Positions 1-9,954 of a stretch of 64,000 nucleotides of DNA are shown one piece after another (the first letter of the stretch is position 1; every line of letters starts with the position of its first letter). The position numbers and the translations under genes are program-made. Source of the DNA: Monarcha castaneiventris obscurior (Eukaryota > Chordata > Aves > Passeriformes > Monarchidae); assembly GCA_026261815.1 (NCBI GenBank), contig JAMPIT010000417.1:591501-655500 (forward strand), in the 5' to 3' direction. Under the pieces are notes generated by a model. The model had not been told where the DNA came from and did no database searches. It saw nothing but the letters and a program-made list of their open reading frames with translations.

Positions 1-1480
1 TTTTCTGAAATTTACTGATGTATTTTGATTTGCCTCTGTCTCCTTAGCTAATCTACTATAAGTAGGTTTTCTTCTACGTTTAAGAGCAAAGTATCTCCAA
101 CCTTTATTTTACTGAGCCTAAAAAGGAGAAAATTCAGCCCTATAATGGTAAAACTGTCTGTGTCAAACTGCCAAATTCAGTGGTATATTGCACCAGCTAT
201 AGGCACTTTTCTAAGCAAATCTCTCTCTTTTTTTCGGGCTGTGGGCATAAAATAATCACTGTACTTAATGAATTCAGGATGGGTTCGTGCTCTCAAGCTC
301 TATTCCATAGAGATAATGACATTAAAAAAAAAATCAATGTGTGGATTTTTTTAAAGTCTCCAAAACATTTCTAAAGTAGCTTTTATGTGTACTTTGTGGC
401 ATGTCTAGATAACATGGCAGTGGAATATAATGGTCATTTTTAGCAATATTTGGGGTGTATGATGTAACTTGATCCTGGACTTACAATTTATAGATAATTC
501 AGTTTCCTCAAACTCATGCTAATAGAAACAAAATTTATTTGGAATCAAAACCATAACATTCCATTTTGTTTTGAGCAGAATCTCCCCTCCGTCACCATTG
601 TTATTTTCTAAACAGTGACCGTTTTTCATTGTGAACCTGACCTATGCTTTAATTTTGATAAACTGTGTTTTCAAGCAGGAAAATGTTCTGTTGGGCTCTC
701 TGACTAGCTCTGCATATTAGAGCTGAGCAGATGGAAAGCTACTTGTACTACTCCCACCAGCACTGAGATTCAGGGGGTTGATGCTTTTCACTTCCCAGGA
801 ATTTTTACTGGCTTCAGATTTTTCTCCTCCCACTCTCAACCCTCAATCCTCTTTGGGGCTGAAACCAGCCTTTTCTCCTGTTTTTCACTTCTTGCTTATC
901 AGTAAGAGTTAAAAATATTCCCCACCTGAAACAAGAGCTGGGATGACCCCTGGATACACAGACATTTTTATTTCTTTTGCAGTGTGCATCCAGAGCTTTC
1001 TAAACAGTTTATGAATGGATTAAACATGCTGGCATATCTAGCAGCCTCAAATGAAAGACTGCTGCTTTGCCTGTAGAAGAATCAAAGTTTAAAATTGTTT
1101 GGCAACCCACTTATTACCATACGGAATGCCAGGACTGGAGCGGAGATTGAAATTCGGGATTTACATGGCTGAGGGCAGATTATTCATGCTTTCTTGAACT
1201 ATTTTGTTTCTTAACCATTAAGGCTATTAAACTATTTAGGACTTGTCCTAAAATGACTGTCCCTTCCCTTCCCAAATAATGTAATGCCTTAGTGCCCAGG
1301 TGCCATTTGTCAAGGAAATTGAATGGATATTTTGAGTTTAATCTGTTCTTTTCAGGCTGCCGTGGCTCGGTGCTAAAAGCTCTGCTGAACAGAGACGGGT
1401 TTCAATGCCAGGAATGAAAGCTTGGATCTGACAAAAAGCTACCATTACAAATAAAACCTTTTTGCTGCAAAGGCTCTGCC
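1..1480. other. Non-coding flank, nothing recognised
   Basis: AT-rich sequence with only short chance reading frames, none of which resembles a known protein or carries a domain. No repeat family was recognised. It leads into the CpG island that starts near 1480. Confidence 0.6.
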
Positions 1481-1795
1481 ACTTTGGCGGTGACAAATTC
1501 GCGTTAAACTGACGGCGAAGAGACGCCGCCGCCGCGCTGCTCGGCAGCTCCCTGAGCGCGCAGCAGCGGTGCCGCCGCTGGGCAGCCCCGCGGCCGGGGT
1601 GCGGTGCGGCAGGGGCAGCGAGGAGAGCTGGCAGGAGCAGCGGGAGCCATCGCCTTCCCTTCCCCTTCCCCTTCGCCCTTCGCCCTTCCCCTTCCCCTTC
1701 TCCGCGCCGCCTCCGCCTCCCCGCGTTCCCGGGAGCGCAGCGCCGCCGGCCGGGATCAGCCCCGCCTCGACGGCCTCTGCGCGTTCTGAAAAGCA
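1480..1795. promoter_or_regulatory. Orphan CpG island, candidate promoter
   Basis: A sharply bounded GC-rich block in otherwise AT-rich DNA, with about 43 CpG dinucleotides counted by eye in roughly 310 bases. It contains GCC-repeat stretches and a CCTTCC/CCCTTC-rich pyrimidine run at about 1650-1705. Islands of this type usually mark promoters. No recognised gene starts here, and CCER1-like, EPYC and KERA all start elsewhere. Reading frames across the island on either strand translate to low-complexity Arg/Gly/Ala/Pro sequence, which is what GC-rich DNA produces by chance. The likely role, inferred only, is the promoter of an unannotated non-coding transcript or a distal regulatory CpG element. 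Confidence 0.55.
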
Positions 1796-1799
1796 ACAG

Positions 1800-4345
1800 T
1801 AAAATGTAGGGGCTGCGAATTACTCATATACAGGAGGAATAAAAGAAAAACACCAAAAACTAACAGCGCAGCGCCACAATAACCTCCCCCTCCCCGCAAG
1901 CCTGCCACATTTAATTTGGTTAATACACCCTCTCTTGTGTCGTCATGCTGGCTCTGTAATTACCCAAGGATTTCCATCCAAATGTTTCCCATTCAAAAGG
2001 ATTTTAAAAGATAATAGTAGATTATTTAAGGCACAGTTTTGAAGAAATGGTACAGTACGGGGATCTCAAATTTGTCATAGCTGAGCATCACAACCTGTCT
2101 AGTCCTCTGACTGAAAGCATCATAACTGATGGCTCTGTACACCTTGCTCCTACCTAGATTACAAAAATTTTCTGTGGGTATCTGAAGAAGTGGATAGGTT
2201 AATACTGTGTCCTGCTAATATTTCCATAATGCATGCGTTAGTCTGCCAAAATGTTACAGTAATTTGAACTCCATAATACCTCAGAAACCACCTTGTACTC
2301 CTGAGGCTAAAGCCAGCCATGCCATGGATGAGGCATGGACTTTGCTCAGTGTGATCTAAAGAACCTATCTTACGCTTTCAGGGTTAAAGACTTTTTTGTT
2401 TTCATTTGCGTCTGGACCATGTTCTTAAAGCCCTGGAGGGGACAACTGATGTTTTAGATGTCTAAAGAGGTGGGATCATTCCTATCGCAGGTTTAGGTAT
2501 GGAGAGTTTGGCACAGACCAAAGTTTTTTATTCCATCCAGTATCCTGTTGTGTTCTCAGAATATGTTTTTATTCAGGTGTAATTTCATGGGGGAACAATT
2601 ATTTCATGTATGTGCAGTTTTTATTGGTAGTTCACTAGTTTGTAATTTTAAGCACTGCCTATTATCAGTTGTAATTATCACTATAGTACCCTGTCTTTAG
2701 GTGTCTGTAATTGAGCATGGACTGAAATTTTCCATGTTAGATATATTCTTCAGTTTTAACTTTTGGAGACTTGTAATCAAATTATTGTAGCTGTTTCTTA
2801 GAATAAGACTATGAAAAGGTGTCATGTCCCTGTTAAAAATCCTTACCCTCCTTTTTCAACCTCCTGCACTTCCTCTAAAGGGCAGGAATTTGATGCTGAA
2901 CTGAAGTATTACTTTTATTTCAGGGCGCAGTTCTTCTATTGCAAATGAAAAATACATCACTATTTTTTCTTCCATTCATGAACCTCTAAAAAAAGTGCAG
3001 TTTAGTCATGACTATAGGAGGTTTTGCAAAGGTTTTACAGTTTGGCTGAAGATTCCACTTGGTCTGCATGCACGAGTGCTATCCACACAGACACATGTAC
3101 CAGCTCACATTCCCAGGGCAGCATTGAAAGGGGTACAAAAGGATTTGGGCAGCTCTGATCTTTTCCGGGCTGAGTTGAGGGTATGTGTGGACTAAATTCA
3201 GAATAAGAATCTTACTACTGTGCTGCTACCAACAAGAAATTTTGAACTAGGGATAGAGAAAAGTTGTCTCAAACAAGGAAAGACATACAGATAGCAACAA
3301 AGTCTCTGAAGCTGCATTTGGACTTGAGGCCTACTGACAAGGCATAGCTTATTTCTATATAGCTCCCATCCCTTCCCACCAAAAAATGGGATGGCCTCTC
3401 CAGACTGCTGGCTTTGAATGGTCTTTCAGCCCTTGCTGATTGCAGGCGTTGAGAAGAAAAGCATTAGTTCATTCAGGTCAAAAGGATGCCAAGCTCTATA
3501 TTGAAGGTATACACATCTTCCCAATAGTGCCTTCAGCATTTTATTCTTCTCATGTAGATAAAGGCTTCTGGTGGTGGTGAGGTGGGAACAGAGAAAACAT
3601 TGAACAGCTCAATCTGGGAATGTTAGAGAAGATGACTGAGCAAGGAGTCTAAATAGAAAACATAAGACTGGGAGGAAGCTAGTTTTAGAGAAAGCGCTTA
3701 GCATGCATGAAGAGCTCCTGGATGGGGAAGGCTGGGATATGAAAGTAATTTAATTGCCATCTTTGTAAACAACTATATCATTTTCAAATACTGGATACTC
3801 ATCTCCTAAACATTTATCAAAACAAGGTGCCCAAATCTCTATTCTGATATAGCAATAACAGCAGTCAGACAGAATGATAATCAGTCTGGGGCTTTGCAGT
3901 CCCAGATTAGATTTCATGGATTTTGAAGGATGTTGCATTTTTGTATTTTTGTAATAATATCAATACATGATAAAACATAAATCATTGGATGTCTCATTTG
4001 CAAAAAAATTAAACAAAATCAAAGTTACATTGTTTGGATTTCTTTTAAGCATATCCATAACATTGCAATTTCTTAAATCTATGTGGTATAATTTTTTTAA
4101 TGTTTACATTTCAGATGTATACACTAAGCCACACCTCCCATTTAAACTATATTTCCTGCAGGACTTTTATTGCTTTTTGAAATGTACGTTCATGATGAGT
4201 AGCAAGGTAAATACAAGGGAGAATTACTATGCGCTCGTTAATGATGTGGAGCTGTTTTTTCAGTAGAATCACAGATTTGCTAAAGTAGCGCTTAGCAACT
4301 AATTTGTGTCGCCAAAGGACAAAAATACAGCCAAGGTGAAATGCT
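1800..4345. other. Non-coding stretch, nothing recognised
   Basis: No convincing coding frame or repeat family was seen. The first 200 bases after the CpG island include several homeodomain-like TAATT cores around 1910-1970, which might belong to a regulatory element; this is only a visual impression. Confidence 0.5.
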
Positions 4346-4349
4346 TGCA

Positions 4350-4740
4350 GAATCACACAATGGCTGAGGCTGAGATCCCTTTGGAGATTGTGGAGACAAA
4401 CCCTAATGCTCAGAGCAAGGTCTGCCAGAGCAGGTTGCCCCAGACAGGTCTTGAAGACCCAGAGATGGAGACTCCACAGCCTCTCTGGACAATCTGGATC
4501 AGTGTTTGACCACCCCCACTGAGGTGGTCAGTATTTCTCATATTTACATGAAATTGCTTGTATTCCAGTTTGTGCCCTTTGCTTCTGGTCACCACTTGGG
4601 CACCACTAAGAAGAATCTCCAACTCTGTCTTCTGTACTGTCCTCCTTGGATGTTGACACACATTCATAAGATCTGCCTCAGCCTTTTCATCTCTTTAGCA
4701 AACTGCTCAACAAGTGGCTGCAAGGTTCTTCTCAGCTTGT
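4350..4740 (-). mobile_element. CR1 LINE fragment
   Basis: The plus strand reads as the reverse complement of the CR1 3' region. It has the AGAATCAC-type tail end first, then text matching the CR1 segments for 'GGAGACTCCACAACCTCTCT', 'CAGTGTTTGACCACCC' and 'CAGTTTGTGCCC'. The copy is old, with many substitutions and a decayed left end. Short reading frames inside it are not host genes. Confidence 0.8.
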
Positions 4741-4744
4741 ATTT

Positions 4745-6455
4745 GGTCACTCTTTGCATGTAATACCTAAAATGAAACACTGATCAGCCTGATCTCTTGT
4801 CTCTGTCACATAACACCATGGAAAGGAAGAGAGACCACCTTGCTGTGCTGCATCTCCCAGGGAGAAGAAGTAGAAAGGCATACCTAGTTCTGTCAATGTC
4901 CCATTCAGTACATGAAGAATGTGTCTCTCTTGTCTAGCACCACTGTCAGGATATAAGGAGTAGTAAAAATAATCTTGCTGCTTCATTAGTGTGCAATAAC
5001 GAGATATTGCCAGGTCTGTGGACTGCCATTAATGGCATTCCATAGCAACACTATGTTGGGCTCATTCATTAATGAAGTATATATTTAATTAAGTACAGTA
5101 AAAATATTAGTGACTTAGATTTTTATGTAATGAGTTTTTAGTGTAAACGCCAACCTGATCTTTATGTACCATCAGTTGTCATCAGAAATACCTATTAAGA
5201 CACAGTTCATAATAAATTCATGGTTTAGAAAGTGTGTATTTTAGGAGACATTAAGAAGTTTTATCTGGGAGGCTTAAGAAATCTCCTTCTGGTGATGTAC
5301 CACATATTTCAAAGTATTTAGACAACTTGAAATTATTAGATACTGGTTTTCTGGAGAACTTAAATATAAATTGTAGTTTGATAAATGATAAATGATAAAT
5401 TCAAAATGTTGCCATAAAGTTAGGGTTGCTTCATCCTCTTATCTGTGAGAGCACTTTAGAGCAAACTATTTTTCTATATTAGCCTGCATTAAAAAAAGGG
5501 CGGGGGGATGTGAGGAAGAAGCTGTTATTTTCTCTCAGCTATTGTTTTTCATTAGAGATTCCCATGAGTTACTCATACCCTCTTGGGGTACGTTATAGAT
5601 AATCAATCCCTTTAACAGATTTTGCCCAGACTCTTTACTATTAAAAGAACATTTTCTACTTTCTATCTTTTTTATTTCTCCGATTCACAGCAGTAAATTA
5701 AAAACCCACAAATTTTTCCTTATACTCTTGTGATAAAATAATATTCCTGAACAGCTCTCCTCTAGCAACTATGGTTTCTTTTGTCAGAAGATGAAACTTT
5801 TAAAAGTGTAATAAACTATTTTTCCTTAGAAGCATATTAAAGAACTTGTGAATGAGAGTGGATCTTGGGGTGCTGGCCACCTCAGTAATGTGACTGCCTG
5901 CTGCCAGAGGCCAGGGCAAAAGGCAGGGACTTATTTAAGCCCACATTATCTATTCGTAAGAACTCAAAAAGATGACATACAACCTGTACACTGTGAATGG
6001 AGAAAATACTCTGCAATAATTTGAATTCATTCGACTGTGTATCAAAATAATAAATATTTTGTACTAACTGTGGTGCATTAAATTGTCCTCTTTTCTAGTG
6101 GGATAACAAAACAGAGAAAGTGAATAAGCAATTCCAGCTTTATAGGGCCTTGGTATTGCAATGATGAAAGACTCTTGAATTAAGAAGATAAATTTTTTTT
6201 TCCTGAATTTCGAATGCTAATTGATGTTGCTTGAAATATAAATTCAGCCATTAAAAAAAATACTTAAATAAATTGGACCAATATTTTCTTATCCATAAAA
6301 GAAAATAAGGATGTTTACCTTAATCTTTCAATTTAAAAACCAATAGGAAAATTTGAATAGAAGCAGTCTGAATGCAAATGCAAAATACTTGACAGCCTTT
6401 GGGGGAGCTCTTGTTTTTTGTTCCTGGGGTATTGCAGTTCTTGTTAACCTTCCAA
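4745..6455. other. Non-coding stretch, nothing recognised
   Basis: AT-rich DNA without credible coding potential. It contains a small tandem of a GATAAAT unit (three copies near 5380-5400). Confidence 0.5.
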
Positions 6456-6460
6456 CATTA

Positions 6461-6560
6461 GAATAGAATAGAATAGAATAGAATAGAATAGAATAGAATA
6501 GAATAGAATAGAATAGAATAGAATAGAATAGAATAGAGTAGAATAGAACAGAACAGAGTG
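6461..6560 (+). repeat. (GAATA)n microsatellite
   Basis: Fifteen perfect GAATA units run from 6461 to 6535, followed by degenerate units to about 6560. It abuts the tail end of the neighbouring CR1 copy, whose 3' tail is itself a short repeat. The array probably grew from that tail. Confidence 0.95.
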
Positions 6561-7365
6561 GAGCAGAATATTTTCAGTTGGAAGCGATCTGCAATGATCA
6601 TCTAGTCCAACTGCCTGACCATTCCAGTGCTGACCAAAACTTAAGGCATGTGGTTAAGGCAATTGTCCAAATGCTTCTTAAACACTGACAGGCCTGGAGT
6701 CTCGACCACCTCTCCAGGAAGCCTCTTTCAGTGTTTTACTGCCCTCTCAATGTCCAGGTTAAGCCTTCTTGGCACAGATTCGAACTGTTCCCATGTATCC
6801 TGTCACTGGATACCTATGAAAAGAGACCAGCACCTCCCCCTTCACTTCACCTCCTTGGGAAGCTGCAGAAAGCAGTGAGACAGCCTCTCAGCCTCCTCTT
6901 CTCTGAATTAAAGAAGCCAAGAGTCCTCAGCCTTCCAGCCCTTTCCTCAAATTTGTTACCCTCCTCTGGATGCATTCAAAAATCTTCATATCCTTCTCAA
7001 AGTGTGGGGCCCAGGATTGCACACCGTGCTCCAGGTAAGCCCAAACTGAGTACGGTGGGACAATCCTCTCTTTTTCCCAGCAGGTCATGCAGTGGTGCAT
7101 GACCATTGATGCACCCCATGAGTTTTTCCCTCTGGACTACCAAGGCTCACTCAGTGCTGACCCGTATCAAGACTGCTGCTCACCAGCACCCCCCTACCCT
7201 TCCTGCAGAGCTGCTCTCTAGCCACTCCTCTCCCAGTTTACACTTCTGTAGAGCATTACTTAACTTCCTAGCTGCAGAATCTGGCATTTGTTCTTGCTAA
7301 TTGTCATTCCATTAATGACTTCCCAGTGCTGTAGTCTATCAAGATCTCTTTTGGTAAGGCAAAGT
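6560..7365 (-). mobile_element. CR1 LINE fragment
   Basis: In plus orientation the sequence starts with a diverged version of the CR1 end motif 'GGAAG..ATCATCTAGTCCAAC'. It continues through 'ACCACCTCTCCAGGAAGCC', the 'CCCTCCTCTGGATGCATTC' segment and a 'CCCAGTGCTGTAGTCTATCAAGATCTCT' segment typical of CR1. The element therefore lies on the minus strand with its 3' end at the microsatellite. Reading frames at 6648-7300 fall inside it and are not host genes. Confidence 0.8.
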
Positions 7366-7369
7366 TTTA

Positions 7370-8110
7370 TGAAGGTTTTATTGTCTTTCAAAGTCAGAAA
7401 TATACCAAAAGTCTATAAACCTTGCACTTGTTCAAATTGTTTTCTTCATGATTAGTGAATTTGAAGTCATTTTTACAGACAGTAAAAAGATAGAAATTTA
7501 CACTGATTTAGGGATAAATTTATTAACATGTTTTTCAATTAAGCAAGGGTTTGATAAGTCTGATATGAATTAATAGTTTCTATTTGTTAGTTTATGGCAT
7601 ATCAAACCTTTTCTTGCTTTACTGCCTCTCTCTTACTCTCTCTCTCAACACCACCCTATCCTATTACAGTCCATGATATCATCTTGTGGGCTATGTCAAG
7701 ATAAGGGAGCTAAAAACTAGGCTTTCTGTCAAAAAAGAGATTTGCATTATGCTAAATGTTCAAATTCTAATGGTTTAAGAGGGTTTCTATTAACTAGCAG
7801 TGAAGAAGAGTGTGAAGGAGGAAGACCAAAAAGTATTAAAACATTATGAGAGTTAAAGGCGAACTTCGGGAAGAGCATTTAGGATTTTTAAAAATGAGTT
7901 TTCAGTATAACATAATAATGTACTTAAAAACCTTCCTGAATGGGATATATGTACCTGAGGGGAACAGAGGGCCGCTAAAAATAAATCTCTGGGGCAGTAG
8001 TTTTGACCATTTTGGCATATGCAATGATGACCTTTTTCTGGTTCTTATTCTGCCAGGCCTCTCTTAGTGTATGCAAATCATTAGACAGTAGGCAGCAAGG
8101 TTAGAAGTAC
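7370..8110. other. Non-coding stretch 3' of the CCER1-like gene
   Basis: No recognised gene or repeat. A CT-rich tract lies near 7620-7650. Confidence 0.5.
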
Positions 8111-8119
8111 ATATTTATA

Positions 8120-8125
8120 TTTATT
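8120..8125 (-). terminator. Candidate poly(A) signal of CCER1-like gene
   Basis: AATAAA on the minus strand, about 175 bases after the stop codon of the CCER1-like frame. It sits in an AT-rich patch (AAATAAATATAAATA) at the right distance for a short 3' UTR. Confidence 0.45.
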
Positions 8126-8299
8126 TAGGGAGCCGAATGTCAAGTGGTTCCCTGCTCTTAATAGCTGATGATTTTGCAAGTCAGACACTTTCCTTGTGTT
8201 GTCACTCAGGTTTAGGTTTCACACAAGTTATCGTCTTGGCGCTTGCAGTCTTGGCGGGCAGGCTATGTGCTCTCCTCTTCCTGTTCTGCTGTTGTGCCT

Positions 8300-9286
8300 T
8301 CAATCTACTGGGCTGTGGGAGCAAAAGGAGCCATGAGAGGGAAAATCCTCACCTTCACTGCTGCAGTTACTGACTTCTCCGGACACCTGCACTGCCACTT
8401 CTTCTTCATCTATCTGCATGGAGTCGTGCTGGCCCATGAGGTAGTGGCTGGAGGGGTGAGGTGTGCACATCCCTGGCAGGCGGTACCCTGCCATGTTCAT
8501 GGGCCGGAGGCGCGTTCTTGCCTCTCGCCGTAGTGCTGCTGGCAGATGTGAGGTTGTGATCCAGCAGCGCTTCTTCGCATTCCAGAGCAGTTCTCTCTTC
8601 TGATCACTGCCACTCTGCACACCTGCCTGGTCTTGGTGGAGGGGCCCAGTATGGTGCTGCCATTGTTGCTTCCAATTCCTCCTCCAGCTGCAACCCTGCC
8701 ACTGTGCCTTCCCAGGCTGCTTCTGCTGCTGTCCGTGCACAGGACCCCTGTGCTGGCCACCCTGCCTCCCACAGCCATTTGAGGAAGATGCACAGGGATT
8801 CTGCTCCATGAGGTCCTTCTCTCTCTCCCGTTGCCCTCGCTGAGCGTCTCCGTTAACGTGCCTCCTGCCCCTGTGCTTCCATTTCTGCTGTCGTGTCTTG
8901 CCCCTGCTAGCCTTGTTGCTACACAGGAGCACGACGAGCATGTTATCTGCCCGTACTTGATGCCGCTGCCTCGGTCTCTTGTCCTTGCCCTCATCTTTCT
9001 GTGCCTTCCTGCGCAGCCCAGCAGCGACCGCAGCCAGCAGCATGGCCTGGCTGAGGGCACCGCGCTGGGCTTGGCTTCCCCTCCAGCCGCGGCCTGGCCC
9101 TGCAGCGATGGCAGTGCCCTTGTGCCCATGGCGGGTGTTTACCTGGCAGGCCTGTGAGGGAGCCTTGTACCTTGCCCTCTCCATGCTGACACCCTGCTGT
9201 CCTGCAGGGGCTCTCCGTGTGGACAGACTGTGACACACTGCCTTGCTACCCTGCCTGGAGGAGCCAGCGGTGCCTGGCAGTGACAT
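8300..9286 (-). CDS. CCER1: CCER1-like intronless protein (coiled-coil glutamate-rich protein 1 candidate)
   Basis: An uninterrupted frame of 328 codons, by far the longest outside the SLRP exons. An in-frame TGA lies nine codons or so upstream, so the ATG at 9286 is the first available. The product is basic and rich in Arg, Lys, Gln and Ser: a KAQKDEGKDKRPRQRHQ patch at about residues 95-111, a KWKHRGRRH patch near 136-144, Gln/Trp-rich stretches at about 185-215, and a short acidic tail with IDEEE. Residues near 270-290 (LPGMCTPHPSSHYLMGQ) resemble, from memory, the conserved core of mammalian CCER1 (PGM.AP..T.FIMNQ). Mammalian CCER1 is coded by one exon, is testis-enriched, and lies directly 3' of EPYC in the same orientation, as here. 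The long Glu-rich tail of mammals is missing. A TTTTTTTCAG acceptor-like site at about 9367-9376 could start this exon after a 5' UTR intron. A chance GC-rich frame is the main alternative. Confidence 0.5.
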   Translation of the reverse strand: MSLPGTAGSSRQGSKAVCHSLSTRRAPAGQQGVSMERARYKAPSQACQVNTRHGHKGTAIAAGPGRGWRGSQAQRGALSQAMLLAAVAAGLRRKAQKDEGKDKRPRQRHQVRADNMLVVLLCSNKASRGKTRQQKWKHRGRRHVNGDAQRGQREREKDLMEQNPCASSSNGCGRQGGQHRGPVHGQQQKQPGKAQWQGCSWRRNWKQQWQHHTGPLHQDQAGVQSGSDQKRELLWNAKKRCWITTSHLPAALRREARTRLRPMNMAGYRLPGMCTPHPSSHYLMGQHDSMQIDEEEVAVQVSGEVSNCSSEGEDFPSHGSFCSHSPVD

Positions 9287-9369
9287 GGAGCTGGCGACAA
9301 GGGCACAGCCTATCAGTCAGTTGGGGCTCCCTTCCGTGGGGCCCTGAAGGCCCAGGCCAGGCCTCACTG

Positions 9370-9760
9370 AAAAAAATCCCATCTCTGGCCCTGATACCAT
9401 TGCCAGCCCTGATACCGTCACCAGCCCTGCTCCATGCTTCCCTCCCAAAACCTCGTGGGACTGAGGAAAAGTTGTCCTGGGCACCTGGTGAAGAAGGGTA
9501 TGGAGGGACTAAGCAGCTGTCACAGGCTGGCACAGAAAGTCAGCACCTTCAAAAAGCCTTTCTTGCCCTCCTGACTCAAAATCCTGCATCCAGCTCTTTA
9601 GTTCAGCCACTGAAATGAATTCCCACTTTTTCAGTGTAGAAGGTAGAAATATGGATAGCAGGCTTATATCAAGATTAGTTTTCCATACACAGTATATTTA
9701 CATAACACCCTCATATAGAATCCCTCTTGTTGGCTTTTTGTGATACAGAATAAAAACTAA
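9370..9760. other. Upstream flank of the CCER1-like frame
   Basis: GC-rich at first, then AT-rich after about 9600. It holds a short near-tandem repeat of a 'CTGATACC(A/G)T(T/C)(G/A)CCAGCC' unit near 9400-9430. No other gene was recognised. A plus-strand frame across 9217-9618 has low-complexity composition and no recognisable domain. Confidence 0.45.
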
Positions 9761-9762
9761 CA

Positions 9763-9908
9763 AATCACAGAATCACAGAATGGTTTGGCCTGGAAGGGAC
9801 CGGAAAGATCATTTCGTTCCAACCTCCCCGCCGTAGGCAGGCAAATCTCCCACTAGACCAGGCTGCTCAAAAGTCCCAACCTGGCCTTGAACACTGCCAG
9901 GGATGGGA
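9763..9908 (-). mobile_element. CR1 LINE 3' fragment
   Basis: Begins with AATCACAGAATCACAGAATGG, then 'TTTGGCCTGGAAGGGACC' and 'CCTGGCCTTGAACACTGCCAGGGATGG', the reverse complement of a CR1 3' end. It is truncated after about 145 bases and is followed by the AAAC repeat. Confidence 0.88.
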
Positions 9909-9910
9909 CT

Positions 9911-9951
9911 AAATAAAACAAACAAACAAACAAACAAACAAACAAATAAAT
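9911..9951 (+). repeat. (AAAC)n microsatellite
   Basis: About eight AAAC units flanked by AAAT variants, next to the truncated CR1 copy. Confidence 0.9.
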
Positions 9952-9954
9952 ATT

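Noticed and set aside
1338..1796. 152-codon minus-strand frame over the CpG island
   Set aside because: Low-complexity Arg/Gly/Glu/Ala translation expected from GC-rich repeats, no domain, no splice or promoter support.
8497..9236. Other long frames on both strands overlapping the CCER1-like gene
   Set aside because: GC-rich sequence keeps several frames open. Only the 328-codon frame has the synteny and motif support.
9217..9618. 133-codon plus-strand frame
   Set aside because: Contains an internal near-tandem ALIP repeat and no known domain; likely chance.
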